Assembly: GCF_014697375.1 (NCBI RefSeq)
Contig: NZ_JACJRS010000007.1
Location: forward strand, 28,489-92,488
Length of the DNA stretch: 64,000 nucleotides
From: Phormidium sp. FACHB-1136
Lineage (GTDB): Bacteria; Cyanobacteriota; Cyanobacteriia; Phormidesmidales; Phormidesmidaceae
Direction of reading: 5' to 3'
Shown here: positions 44,587 to 52,400 of the stretch, piece after piece
Position numbering within the stretch: position 1 is the stretch's first letter
Layout of the letters: each line of letters begins with the position of its first letter
Translations under genes and position numbers: made by a program
The notes under the pieces: model-generated
Database searches by the model: none
Told to the model about the DNA's origin: nothing
Seen by the model: only the letters and a program-made list of their open reading frames with translations

Positions 44587-45978
44587 ATGGTTCAAACCAA
44601 CCACCCGCTTCAGGGCGAAACCATTGCCGCCATTGCCACCGCCATTGTGCCGCAGCAGGGCAGTGTGGGCATTGTGCGGCTGTCGGGGGCCACAGCGTTG
44701 ACCATCGCCCAGGCGTTGTTTCGCGCTCCGGGTCGGCAACCCTGGGAGAGCCACCGCATTCTCTACGGCTATGTGGAAGACCCCACCACGGGGGAGACGG
44801 TGGATGAGGCACTATTGATGCTGATGCTGGCTCCCCGTTCCTACACCCGCGAGGATGTGGTGGAATTCCACTGCCACGGCGGGGTAATGGCGGTGCAGCA
44901 GGTGTTGCAGTTGTGCCTCAACCAGGGGGCGCGGCTGGCCCAGGCGGGGGAATTTACCCTGCGGGCATTTCTGAACGGACGGCTCGACCTCACCCAGGCG
45001 GAGGGGGTGGCGGATTTGGTGGCGGCGCAATCTACCCTGGCGGCAAGGACGGCCCTGGCGGGGGTGCAGGGCAAACTGACCCAGCCTATCCGCGCCCTGC
45101 GTTCCCGTTGTTTGGACATGTTGGCGGAGGTGGAAGCCCGCATTGACTTTGAGGACGACCTGCCGCCCCTGGATGAGGGTGCTATTCGGGATAACCTCAG
45201 CCTCGTTTTGGCGGAAGTCAACACCCTGCTAGCCACGGCAGAACAGGGGGAACGCCTGCGCACGGGGCTGAAGGTGGCCATTGTGGGACGGCCCAACGTG
45301 GGCAAATCGAGCCTGCTGAATGCCTGGAGCCGGACGGATCGGGCCATTGTCACTGACCTGCCGGGGACGACCCGCGATGTGGTGGAGTCGCATTTGGTGG
45401 TGGGCGGTATTCCGGTGCAGGTGTTGGATACGGCGGGCATTCGCGAAGCCACCGACCAGGTGGAGCAGATCGGCATTGAACGCTCCCGACGAGCAGCCCA
45501 GGCGGCGGATCTGGTGTTGCTGACCCTGGACGCCACAGCGGGCTGGACGGAGGCAGATCAAGCCCTCTACGACCTAGTGCAGGATCGGCCCCTGATTGTG
45601 GTGATCAACAAGCGGGACTTGGTGGATCAGGACATCGCCATTTCCCTACCCGCCGCCAACGTACCGACAGTCTACACCGCCGCCGCCCAAAATCAGGGCA
45701 TCAACGCTTTAGAACAGGCGATTCTCCAAGCCATCCACGCCGACCAGATCGCCCTGAGTAATTTGGAATTTACCCTCAACCAACGCCAAGCCGCCGCCCT
45801 CACCGAGGCCCAAATTGCCCTGCGCCAGGTGCAGCAGACCATCGACGGTCAACTGCCCCTCGATTTTTGGACGATTGATCTACGCACTGCCATCCACGCC
45901 CTCGGATCCATCACCGGGGATGAACTCACGGAATCCATGCTAGACGACATTTTTAGCCGTTTCTGCATTGGCAAATGA
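44587..45978 (+). CDS. mnmE: tRNA modification GTPase MnmE (TrmE)
   Basis: With MnmG it builds the 5-carboxymethylaminomethyl group at U34 of tRNA. N-terminal folate-binding domain ([22 protein letters not shown]), G domain with GRPNVGKS at 234-241, DTAGI and NKRD, and the C-terminal [11 protein letters not shown] whose cysteine is characteristic. 463 aa is typical. ATG at 44587 is preferred to GTG at 44569, though the SD is weak for both. Confidence 0.95.
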   Translation: MVQTNHPLQGETIAAIATAIVPQQGSVGIVRLSGATALTIAQALFRAPGRQPWESHRILYGYVEDPTTGETVDEALLMLMLAPRSYTREDVVEFHCHGGVMAVQQVLQLCLNQGARLAQAGEFTLRAFLNGRLDLTQAEGVADLVAAQSTLAARTALAGVQGKLTQPIRALRSRCLDMLAEVEARIDFEDDLPPLDEGAIRDNLSLVLAEVNTLLATAEQGERLRTGLKVAIVGRPNVGKSSLLNAWSRTDRAIVTDLPGTTRDVVESHLVVGGIPVQVLDTAGIREATDQVEQIGIERSRRAAQAADLVLLTLDATAGWTEADQALYDLVQDRPLIVVINKRDLVDQDIAISLPAANVPTVYTAAAQNQGINALEQAILQAIHADQIALSNLEFTLNQRQAAALTEAQIALRQVQQTIDGQLPLDFWTIDLRTAIHALGSITGDELTESMLDDIFSRFCIGK

Positions 45979-46027
45979 GGTGATACCAAATCCGATTAGA
46001 TAACCCCGATTCCCAGCCCAGCAAAGT

Positions 46028-46050
46028 GTAGGGGCGAGGTCTCCTCGCCC
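46028..46050. repeat. GGGCGAGG hairpin repeat, copy 2
   Basis: GTAGGGGCGAGGTCTCCTCGC plus CC matches copy 1 at 2723 base for base over this length. It follows mnmE by 50 bp and could aid termination. Confidence 0.6.
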
Positions 46051-46147
46051 GCTAATACCGGGGGCAAACAAGCCGGATTTAGTATGACATCTTTGCCCCA
46101 GGGCAGAGTATATTCGGCCTGCTAAGGTTGGCGACTCGCCTGTAGCA

Positions 46148-46169
46148 GGTCGGTGGCGGTCTACCGACC
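46148..46169. other. 7-bp hairpin between convergent genes
   Basis: GGTCGGT (46148-46154) pairs with ACCGACC (46163-46169), 8-base loop, in the gap after mnmE. Confidence 0.35.
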
Positions 46170-46205
46170 AACGGTACGGAGTGGTGGTTGCCCTACTATC
46201 GCGAC

Positions 46206-47465
46206 CTAGCTTTCGGCGGCCCCTAGCCAGGTGGTGCTAGCAGGCTGGGTTTGGGCCAAGAGCTTGCCCCTAGAAATGACATGGGTGACGGTGGCGCAGC
46301 GGCGGATGGCGTCGTAGGGGCTGTCGGCATCGAGGACGATCAGGTTAGCGGGTTTGCCGACTTCGATGCCGTACTGATCCTCCACCTTGAGGGTTTTCGC
46401 TCCGTGGTGGGTGGCCATGGCGTAGCAGGCATCGATTTCGGCCTGTCCGGTCATGTGGCAGGCGTGGACGGCCATGGAAGCCACGGCCAGCATATTGCCT
46501 GTGCCCAGGTTGTACCAAGGGTCTTGCACACAGTCGTTACCAAGGCTAACGTTGAGCCCCCGCTGCCACAGTTCCTTGACGCGGGTGATGCCCCGTCGTT
46601 TGGGATAGGTATCGGCGCGGCCCTGGAGGGTGATGTTGATCAGGGGGTTGGCGATGAAGTTGATTTGGGAACGCGCTAGCAGGCCCATGAGCTTGGTGGC
46701 GTAGGCATTGTTGTAGGAAGCGAAGGCGGTGGTGTGGCTAGCGGTGACGCGATCCCCCAGGCCGGATCGGAGGGCATAGGCGGCGACCACTTCTAAAAAA
46801 CGGGATTGGTCGTCGTCGATTTCGTCGCAGTGGATGTCGATCAGGCGGTCATACTGCTGGGCCAGGTCAAAAATGCGGTGGACGGAGTTCACCCCGTCCT
46901 CGCGGGTGAGTTCGTAGTGGGGAATGCCCCCCACCACGTCGGCCCCCATCTCCATCGCTGTCTCGATCAGGGCATCGTTGCCGGGACTACCGTAGATACC
47001 GTCCTGGGGAAAGGCCACCACCTGCACGGTGATCCAGTCCTTCACCGCGTCTCGCACCTCCAACAGCGCCTTCAGGGCGGTGAGGCTCGGTTCGCTGACA
47101 TCGGCATGGCTGCGGACAAATAGGGTACCCTGCTGGGCCAGTAACTTCAGGGTGGTCGTCGCCCGCTGCTTCACGTCCTCTAGGGTGATGGACTGCTTGC
47201 GTTCTCGCCAAATGTCGATGCCCTCAAACAGGGTGCCGCTTTGGTTCCAGCGGGGTTCCCCCACCGTGAGGGCAGAATCCAGGTGAATGTGGGACTCCAC
47301 AAAGGGCGGACTGACCAGCTTGCTCTGCACCGACAACTCCTGAGCGGCCAAGACCTCTAGTCGGGGCGCAATGGCCTGAATGGTGCCCTCCTGAATGGCA
47401 ATGTCTACCGCTTCGGCATGACCTAAAAGACGACATTGCCGTAGCACCATTTCCGGCGAGATCAT
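46206..47465 (-). CDS. CodA-type deaminase; predicted 5-methylcytosine deaminase
   Basis: Amidohydrolase closely resembling E. coli cytosine deaminase along its length: metal ligands in ESHIHLD, HCDEIDDDQ and TASHTTAF, the substrate glutamine in VAFPQDG, and the metal aspartate in GNDCVQDPW. Aligning on those motifs, the residue after the metal aspartate, E. coli Asp314, is Cys (codon 46530-46532). In published work from the Raushel group, as I recall, CodA homologues lacking Asp314 deaminate 5-methylcytosine to thymine. So the likely role is salvage of 5-methylcytosine, though cytosine is not excluded. ATG at 47465 has AGGA nine bases upstream; GTG at 47471 is too close to it. Confidence 0.85.
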   Translation of the reverse strand: MISPEMVLRQCRLLGHAEAVDIAIQEGTIQAIAPRLEVLAAQELSVQSKLVSPPFVESHIHLDSALTVGEPRWNQSGTLFEGIDIWRERKQSITLEDVKQRATTTLKLLAQQGTLFVRSHADVSEPSLTALKALLEVRDAVKDWITVQVVAFPQDGIYGSPGNDALIETAMEMGADVVGGIPHYELTREDGVNSVHRIFDLAQQYDRLIDIHCDEIDDDQSRFLEVVAAYALRSGLGDRVTASHTTAFASYNNAYATKLMGLLARSQINFIANPLINITLQGRADTYPKRRGITRVKELWQRGLNVSLGNDCVQDPWYNLGTGNMLAVASMAVHACHMTGQAEIDACYAMATHHGAKTLKVEDQYGIEVGKPANLIVLDADSPYDAIRRCATVTHVISRGKLLAQTQPASTTWLGAAES

Positions 47466-47509
47466 AGCCACTTTTCCTACCTTGTGTCGATGGCTTGACG
47501 GGGTGAGGG

Positions 47510-47698
47510 CTATCGGGCAGACCCCACAAAGATCCCCGGCGCGTAGGCTTCAATCACCTTGCCGCTGCGGGTACAAGTAATCATAAGGTAATCGCAGGCA
47601 TTACACTGGGTTCGCACCAACTGTTCTTTCTGCAAATGATGACGTTCGGCCAAGTGTCCACAGTTGGGGCAATGCACCTGTTGAGAGATAAAAATCAT
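47510..47698 (-). CDS. Small zinc-ribbon protein
   Basis: 62 aa with two CxxC knuckles, CPNCGHLAER and CNACDYLMITC, forming a probable four-Cys zinc ribbon. In cyanobacterial genomes such small proteins often carry the label replication restart helicase PriA, which this is not: no helicase domain exists. It starts at ATG 47698 and lies 44 bp upstream of the deaminase on the same strand, so both may use the promoter at 47830-47858. Nucleic-acid or protein binding is likely; role unknown. Confidence 0.7.
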   Translation of the reverse strand: MIFISQQVHCPNCGHLAERHHLQKEQLVRTQCNACDYLMITCTRSGKVIEAYAPGIFVGSAR

Positions 47699-48155
47699 TT
47701 TTGTAATCCTGGCTACTTTAAAGTGTTGAAGCGGATGAACTCGCACACTGATTTTCTCCAAAAATAATCTCGCAACGAACGAAGCCCATTGCGAGGAATT
47801 CAGGAAAATGCAGTCTTGTATTTCATGACATTATGACCGTAGTTTTCGGAAGTGACAACGTTATTTTATAAATGCTTAATCTTGTAAACATCTACATATT
47901 GGCTGATCCCTATGAGGGAATACCCCTGATTTATCTAGCTAAGTGTCCGAGTTAGGGGTAGGCTAATGTTCATTTTTGTGCTACCTCGCAAGGCATAGCC
48001 AACAACCTGAATCAACGGTGCCCAACGGTGCGGCATTCGTGCAATTCTGCTTGGACCTGAGCGGGAGGAGTGGGGTCTGGGAGAGAGAGGAACAGACGAA
48101 AGGGGCCACTTGCGGTAAGGTAGGGTCGCCCCTTGGCCCTGAGGCTTGATCCGTA
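47699..48155. other. AT-rich divergent intergenic region
   Basis: 457 bp. Holds the promoter at 47830-47858 for the leftward zinc ribbon-deaminase pair. The rest, including the leader of the transglutaminase-like gene, shows no structure that I can name. Confidence 0.45.
47830..47858 (-). promoter_or_regulatory. Candidate sigma70-type promoter (zinc ribbon-deaminase)
   Basis: On the minus strand: TTGTCA (47858-47853), exactly 17 bp, CATAAT (47835-47830). Each box matches consensus at 5 of 6 positions. Predicted leader of about 125 nt. Confidence 0.55.
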
Positions 48156-49019
48156 ATGCGTTTTCAGATTCAGCACCAGACCACCTACCACTACCCAGAA
48201 CCCGTTTTGCTTCAGCCCCACACCCTGCGGCTGCACCCCCGCACCGATGCGGCCCAGCGGGTGACGCACTTTCACCTGGCGGTGTCTCCTATCCCCACCC
48301 AACAGACGCCGCTGCTGGATACCGATGGCAACCATAGCCACCGCCTTTGGTTTGCCCCCACCCCCGTCCAGCAGTTCAGCCTTGCCGCCACGGTGGAGGT
48401 AGACACCTATCGCACCAACCCCTTCGACTATTTATTGGAGCCCTGGGCCACCACCCTGCCCATCGACTACCCCAGCAGTTTGGTCGCCATTCTCCAGCCC
48501 TACCTTCAGCCTATGCTCTACCCCGCCATCTCCCCCAGGGCCACCCAACTGGCGGCGGATCTGAACCACGAGGTAGACGGCAATGTCAGCTTTTTCCTCA
48601 CCACCCTCACCCAGCGCATCTACGAAACCTGTGACTACACCACTCGCAGCACCGGAGACCCCTGGCCACCGGGTGTCACCTGGGAGAAGCGCCTAGGCAG
48701 TTGCCGCGATTTTACGGTGCTGTTTATGGAGGTGTGCCGCTCGGTGGGGCTGGCGGCGCGGTTTGTCAGCGGCTACGAAGCTGGAGACGATGCCGTTTCC
48801 CACCGCGACCTCCATGCCTGGGCCGAGGTCTATGTACCGGGCGGCGGTTGGCGCGGGTTTGACCCCACCCACGGGTTAGCCGTCGGTGAGCGCCATGTGG
48901 CCATTGCGGCCAGCCCGTTTCCGCCCTATACGGCCCCCGTGAGCGGTCAAACCTTGGCCACTACTCGGCCCGTCATCGGCCAGTTGGTCACCCAAGTGAC
49001 GCTAACCGTGCAGGCGTAG
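48156..49019 (+). CDS. Transglutaminase-like protein (bacterial type)
   Basis: Cytosolic cysteine-protease-fold protein. N-terminal beta domain FQIQHQTTYHYPEPVLLQPH is typical of bacterial transglutaminase-like proteins; the triad is C in LGSCRDFTVL, H in DLHAWAEVYV and D in GFDPTHG. 287 aa, no signal peptide. Members are probably peptidases or ligases; some lie beside circularly permuted ATP-grasp and alpha-E genes, not seen here. Confidence 0.85.
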   Translation: MRFQIQHQTTYHYPEPVLLQPHTLRLHPRTDAAQRVTHFHLAVSPIPTQQTPLLDTDGNHSHRLWFAPTPVQQFSLAATVEVDTYRTNPFDYLLEPWATTLPIDYPSSLVAILQPYLQPMLYPAISPRATQLAADLNHEVDGNVSFFLTTLTQRIYETCDYTTRSTGDPWPPGVTWEKRLGSCRDFTVLFMEVCRSVGLAARFVSGYEAGDDAVSHRDLHAWAEVYVPGGGWRGFDPTHGLAVGERHVAIAASPFPPYTAPVSGQTLATTRPVIGQLVTQVTLTVQA

Positions 49020-49041
49020 GGCTAGGGCTGGGAATGCCGCC

Positions 49042-49932
49042 CTAGAGCAAGCCCGCGCTCCCTACAGTGCGGTAATAATCTCGGCCATTGTAGGTCAACA
49101 CTACGGTGGGATCGGGGCTTGAGAGATCAATCGCTTTGATGCGCACCTGCCCCCCGGCCACGGTGTCGCCCTGGCTGACCCGCCGCCCAGAGGGATTCCC
49201 CGGCTCGGTAATAATGGCGTGAACCTGCTGGCCCACCTGGACAACCCCGCTCACGACCACCTGATCGACGGTACTCCTGAGGGCTACGGGGCTGGGGATC
49301 AGATCTGTCGTCGCCCCAGTCTCGGCGGCCATGGGGAGTCCACCCGGAATGGGGGGGACAGGTAAGCTCGGCATGGTGACGGTGGGCAGCGGAGGCAACG
49401 CCTGGGTCGCCGCTATGGATACCGCTGGCCGTGGCTGGGCGGTTGAGGGTCGGGCCACAGGGGTGGGCGCGGCGGTGGGCGCGGCCAGCGGCATGGGCGG
49501 CGGTGGCGGGGTAGGAATAGCCCCAGCGACGGGTCGGGATGGGATACGGACTGGGGTCACGAGGGGCGCAAAGGGGTCGGGTCGCCCAGCGGCAATGGCA
49601 GGCACCCGCGTCTGGGCGGAGGTCGATTGCAGAAGGTCTGGTTCAGCGAGGGTAAGGGATGGAGCCGCCGCCACAAAGGGTTCGGAAAAATCAGCCGTTT
49701 TTGCCAGTTCTGATCCCAGTACCCCATCGGCTATCGCGTCTGATGAAGGGCTATCGGCAGCACCGCTGCCTGAGCTAGACGATTGAGACTGCCACAGCCT
49801 CAACCCACCCCCCACTAGCAGCGCCACTAGCACTCCCCCACCTAGGGCAAAATACAGGTTCCGATTGGGCGACGACGCCTTGCCATCGGCACCGGAGAGA
49901 ACGGTAATTTTAGGTGTACCTGAATAGCTCAT
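49042..49932 (-). CDS. Single-pass protein with proline-rich periplasmic region
   Basis: 296 aa. After about 25 cytoplasmic residues comes one membrane helix (LYFALGGGVLVALLVGGGLRL), then a 170-residue Ser/Ala/Pro-rich stretch with PTPPPPPMPLAAPTAAPTP, and a C-terminal module of about 75 residues (VVVSGVVQVGQQVHAIITEP, ending YNGRDYYRTV). The last part resembles, only loosely, small periplasmic beta modules such as those in pilus or secretion accessory proteins. Not recognised as a family. ATG at 49932 follows a CGCATG context without a strong SD. Confidence 0.6.
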   Translation of the reverse strand: MSYSGTPKITVLSGADGKASSPNRNLYFALGGGVLVALLVGGGLRLWQSQSSSSGSGAADSPSSDAIADGVLGSELAKTADFSEPFVAAAPSLTLAEPDLLQSTSAQTRVPAIAAGRPDPFAPLVTPVRIPSRPVAGAIPTPPPPPMPLAAPTAAPTPVARPSTAQPRPAVSIAATQALPPLPTVTMPSLPVPPIPGGLPMAAETGATTDLIPSPVALRSTVDQVVVSGVVQVGQQVHAIITEPGNPSGRRVSQGDTVAGGQVRIKAIDLSSPDPTVVLTYNGRDYYRTVGSAGLL

Positions 49933-50015
49933 GCGCCTTTTCCCCACAACTCCCCCATAGAATAGCGAATTCTCTGGAAGATGACCCATGGAGATGGTGC
50001 CCTAGGGGATGGCTA

Positions 50016-50255
50016 CTAGGCTGGAGTGCCGCCGTTGGTTTGGCGCTGGTGATGCAGGGTCTGGAGCTGCAATAGGAGCGCGTCTGCCTCGGCCTGGAGA
50101 TGGAGGAGCTCCACCTGGTGATCGGGGCCATAGGGAGACTGGCTGACTTCAATCCAGCAAATTTGGTCAGAGGCGGCGGGGGCCGTTTCGCGATCCACTT
50201 CCCCGAGGGCAGCGGGGGAGATGGAGACATTGGCGCGATCAGCGGGGGCATTCAT
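50016..50255 (-). CDS. Small hypothetical protein with coiled-coil tail
   Basis: 79 aa: an acidic N-terminus and a C-terminal helix with heptad-like leucines (VELLHLQAEADALLLQLQTL). No signal peptide or membrane helix. ATG at 50255 preferred over TTG at 50261. It lies 84 bp upstream of the single-pass protein on the same strand. Function unknown. Confidence 0.5.
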   Translation of the reverse strand: MNAPADRANVSISPAALGEVDRETAPAASDQICWIEVSQSPYGPDHQVELLHLQAEADALLLQLQTLHHQRQTNGGTPA

Positions 50256-50276
50256 CGGCAAGACCCTAGCGAAATA

Positions 50277-50298
50277 TACTCAGTCATGTACTCAGTCA
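50277..50298. promoter_or_regulatory. Direct repeat TACTCAGTCA, 12-bp period
   Basis: TACTCAGTCA at 50277-50286 and 50289-50298. The near-helical-turn spacing is what response regulators and other tandem-binding factors use. Which gene it serves (thrC or the leftward small gene) is unknown. Confidence 0.3.
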
Positions 50299-50346
50299 GA
50301 ACGTTAAGCTATTTTAACCGTCCTGTCCAGAGGACTATCTTAAACT

Positions 50347-50386
50347 AACTGCCTCAGCCCGCAGGAGGTCTTCCAGGGCAGTTTTT
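50347..50386 (+). terminator. Terminator-like hairpin before thrC
   Basis: AACTGCC (50347-50353) pairs with GGCAGTT (50377-50383), followed by TTTTT overlapping the stem end. No plus-strand gene ends here, so it may be an attenuator or the end of a short RNA. Confidence 0.4.
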
Positions 50387-50588
50387 CAACTGGATCCGCC
50401 AAGAACAGGTCAGACGTGGATCCGGCGACCCTAATCCCAGCGCTGAAAAATCGGGGTATCGCACACGGTAAACTGGTGAGACACCACCGACAGGGCCGGA
50501 AGGGCTAGGGGCGTCTCCCCAGGCCGGGGCCAGGTTGTTCCCATCCAGCGTTTGTTCGTTCAATCCTTGTTCTTTGCTTGATCCTACC

Positions 50589-51713
50589 GTGACGATTCGT
50601 TTAAACCCTTCTTCCCACGATGTCAGCGCCGTTTCGCCCCACAGCATCCCCAGCCCCGGCACCCAGCCTTGGCCAGGGTTGATCGAAGCCTACCGCCCCT
50701 ACCTGCCTGTCTCCGAGCAAACTCCGGTGGTCACCCTCTGCGAAGGCAACACGCCGCTGATTGCCATGCCCGCCCTCAGTGAGCGCATTGGGCGGGGGGT
50801 GCAGGTTTGGGTCAAGTACGATGGCCTCAACCCCACGGGCAGCTTTAAAGATCGCGGCATGACCATGGCTCTCTCCAAGGCCAAGGAAGACGGGGCCGAA
50901 GCGGTGATCTGCGCCAGCACGGGCAATACCTCGGCGGCGGCAGCAGCCTATGCACGGCGCGGCGGAATGCGGGCCTTTGTGCTGATTCCCGATGGCTATG
51001 TAGCCCTGGGCAAGCTGGCCCAAGCCCTGCTCTACGGGGCCGAGGTGCTGGCCATTCAGGGCAACTTTGACGATGCGCTGCGGATGGTGCAGGAGCTTGC
51101 CAAGGACTACCCCGTTACCCTCGTGAATTCGGTGAACCCCTACCGCTTGCAGGGGCAAAAAACCGCCGCCTTTGAAATTGTGGACGTGATGGGGGATGCG
51201 CCGGATTGGCTGTGTATCCCGGTGGGCAACGCCGGAAACATCACCGCCTACTGGATGGGCTTTAGTGAATATCACCAGCAGGGTAAGTGTCGCCTGCCGC
51301 AAATGATGGGCTTCCAGGCCGCTGGAGCCGCCCCCCTAGTCAACGGCCATGTGGTCAGCGATCCCCACACCCTGGCCACCGCCATTCGTATTGGTAACCC
51401 CGCCAGTTGGAAACAGGCCGAAGCGGTTCGAGATGCCAGCGGCGGCAGTTTTCATGCCGTTACCGATGAGGAAATCCTCGACGCCTACCGCATTCTGGCC
51501 CTAGAGGGAGTTTTCTGCGAACCCGCCAGCGCCGCCTCCGTAGCCGGATTGCTGAAGGTGAAAGACCAAGTGCCCGCCGCCGCCAAGGTGGTCTGTGTGC
51601 TCACGGGTAACGGCCTCAAGGATCCTGACACCGCCATTGCCCACAGCAACAACCAAGTCAAAGGTGGCCTCGTCCCGGAATTAGGCGTCTTGGCCCAGGC
51701 GATGGGGTTCTAG
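50589..51713 (+). CDS. thrC: Threonine synthase
   Basis: PLP enzyme making threonine from O-phosphohomoserine. The PLP lysine is K87 in [10 protein letters not shown]; other landmarks are [32 protein letters not shown], and [10 protein letters not shown]. Class I-like short form of 374 aa. GTG at 50589 gives the usual short Ser/Pro start (VTIRLNPSS); an upstream start at 50535 is less like homologues. Possible attenuation signals lie upstream. The homoserine kinase and dehydrogenase genes are not nearby. Confidence 0.93.
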   Translation: MTIRLNPSSHDVSAVSPHSIPSPGTQPWPGLIEAYRPYLPVSEQTPVVTLCEGNTPLIAMPALSERIGRGVQVWVKYDGLNPTGSFKDRGMTMALSKAKEDGAEAVICASTGNTSAAAAAYARRGGMRAFVLIPDGYVALGKLAQALLYGAEVLAIQGNFDDALRMVQELAKDYPVTLVNSVNPYRLQGQKTAAFEIVDVMGDAPDWLCIPVGNAGNITAYWMGFSEYHQQGKCRLPQMMGFQAAGAAPLVNGHVVSDPHTLATAIRIGNPASWKQAEAVRDASGGSFHAVTDEEILDAYRILALEGVFCEPASAASVAGLLKVKDQVPAAAKVVCVLTGNGLKDPDTAIAHSNNQVKGGLVPELGVLAQAMGF

Positions 51714-51740
51714 GCCATGCCCACCCTCCTTAGGTTAGTG

Positions 51741-51796
51741 ACTTTAGGCTAGTAACTTTAGGCTAGTAACTTTGGGCTAGTAACTTTGGGCTAGTG
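51741..51796. repeat. Four tandem 14-bp repeats
   Basis: ACTTTAGGCTAGTA twice (51741, 51755), then ACTTTGGGCTAGTA (51769) and ACTTTGGGCTAGTG (51783), preceded by a partial copy. The last unit runs into the stop codon of the leftward small gene. Confidence 0.85.
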
Positions 51797-52021
51797 AACC
51801 TTGCTGTCCCGCACCATGACCACATCGTGGATGGGGCAGTGGGGAATGGCTTCATCCACGATGTGGCGGTACCAGGTTTGATGGCAACTAGCCACAGGGC
51901 ATCGGTAGCGGGGGCTTTCAACCCTCGACTCGCTGCCCGCTAGGGGGGTGTAGCTATCGCTGGCGGGCTGGTCTGCGCCAGGGCGGCCTGAATCGAATGC
52001 GGAATCAATCGCCATCGTCAT
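51791..52021 (-). CDS. Small cysteine-containing hypothetical protein
   Basis: 76 aa with a C-terminal half YRCPVASCHQTWYRHIVDEA and CPIHD, suggesting a small metal-binding site. The first half is polar and probably disordered. ATG at 52021 or 52015. Its stop overlaps a tandem repeat. Conserved-looking but unnamed. Confidence 0.55.
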   Translation of the reverse strand: MTMAIDSAFDSGRPGADQPASDSYTPLAGSESRVESPRYRCPVASCHQTWYRHIVDEAIPHCPIHDVVMVRDSKVH

Positions 52022-52400
52022 TATGGTTTCAACCCTTATCCCATGGAGATCTCAAGGCAGGAAGCATCGGTTCCTCTTGCCTGAATGGTTTGATCATAGC
52101 CCTTGGCGGGTCGGTGGCTTTGGCTTTTAACAAAACTCATCCCAGCGGATGGCATGACCGCCTAGTCCCTGGGTTGGTCCCGTCATCGGTTTATTTTTTA
52201 CCCATCAATAATTTTCTTGGCGTTGCTGATTCCGAGGATGCAGCAACGCCGAGATGCCTTGGAAACTCGTTATGGAAGTCACCCATTCATACGGCTATTC
52301 AGCAGCGCCATTTTCTCAAATTTGCTGAGCCACATTTACGGATGCATCGATGGAGATTAAACTCAGGAAAATCTTTGCATCGGCCTAGGTGAGGTCAATT
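52022..52400. other. Intergenic region with strong hairpin
   Basis: 379 bp. A plus-strand frame runs through part of it but does not look coding. The one clear feature is the hairpin at 52219-52250. Confidence 0.4.
52219..52250. other. 10-bp perfect inverted repeat
   Basis: GGCGTTGCTG (52219-52228) pairs with CAGCAACGCC (52241-52250), extendable by 2-3 bp with one mismatch; 12-base loop; no T tract on either side. Confidence 0.5.

Larger units (their letters stand above)
50256..50588. other. thrC upstream region
   Basis: 333 bp. Contains 10-bp direct repeats at 50277 and 50289 and a terminator-like hairpin with a T run at 50347-50386, both before thrC. Confidence 0.4.

Noticed and set aside
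47510..47698. Label PriA helicase for the small zinc-ribbon gene
   Set aside because: Only 62 residues with a four-Cys ribbon; no helicase motifs.
51997..52392. 131-aa plus-strand open frame
   Set aside because: No family-like pattern, overlaps the start of the leftward cysteine-containing gene and includes the strong hairpin; composition looks non-coding.
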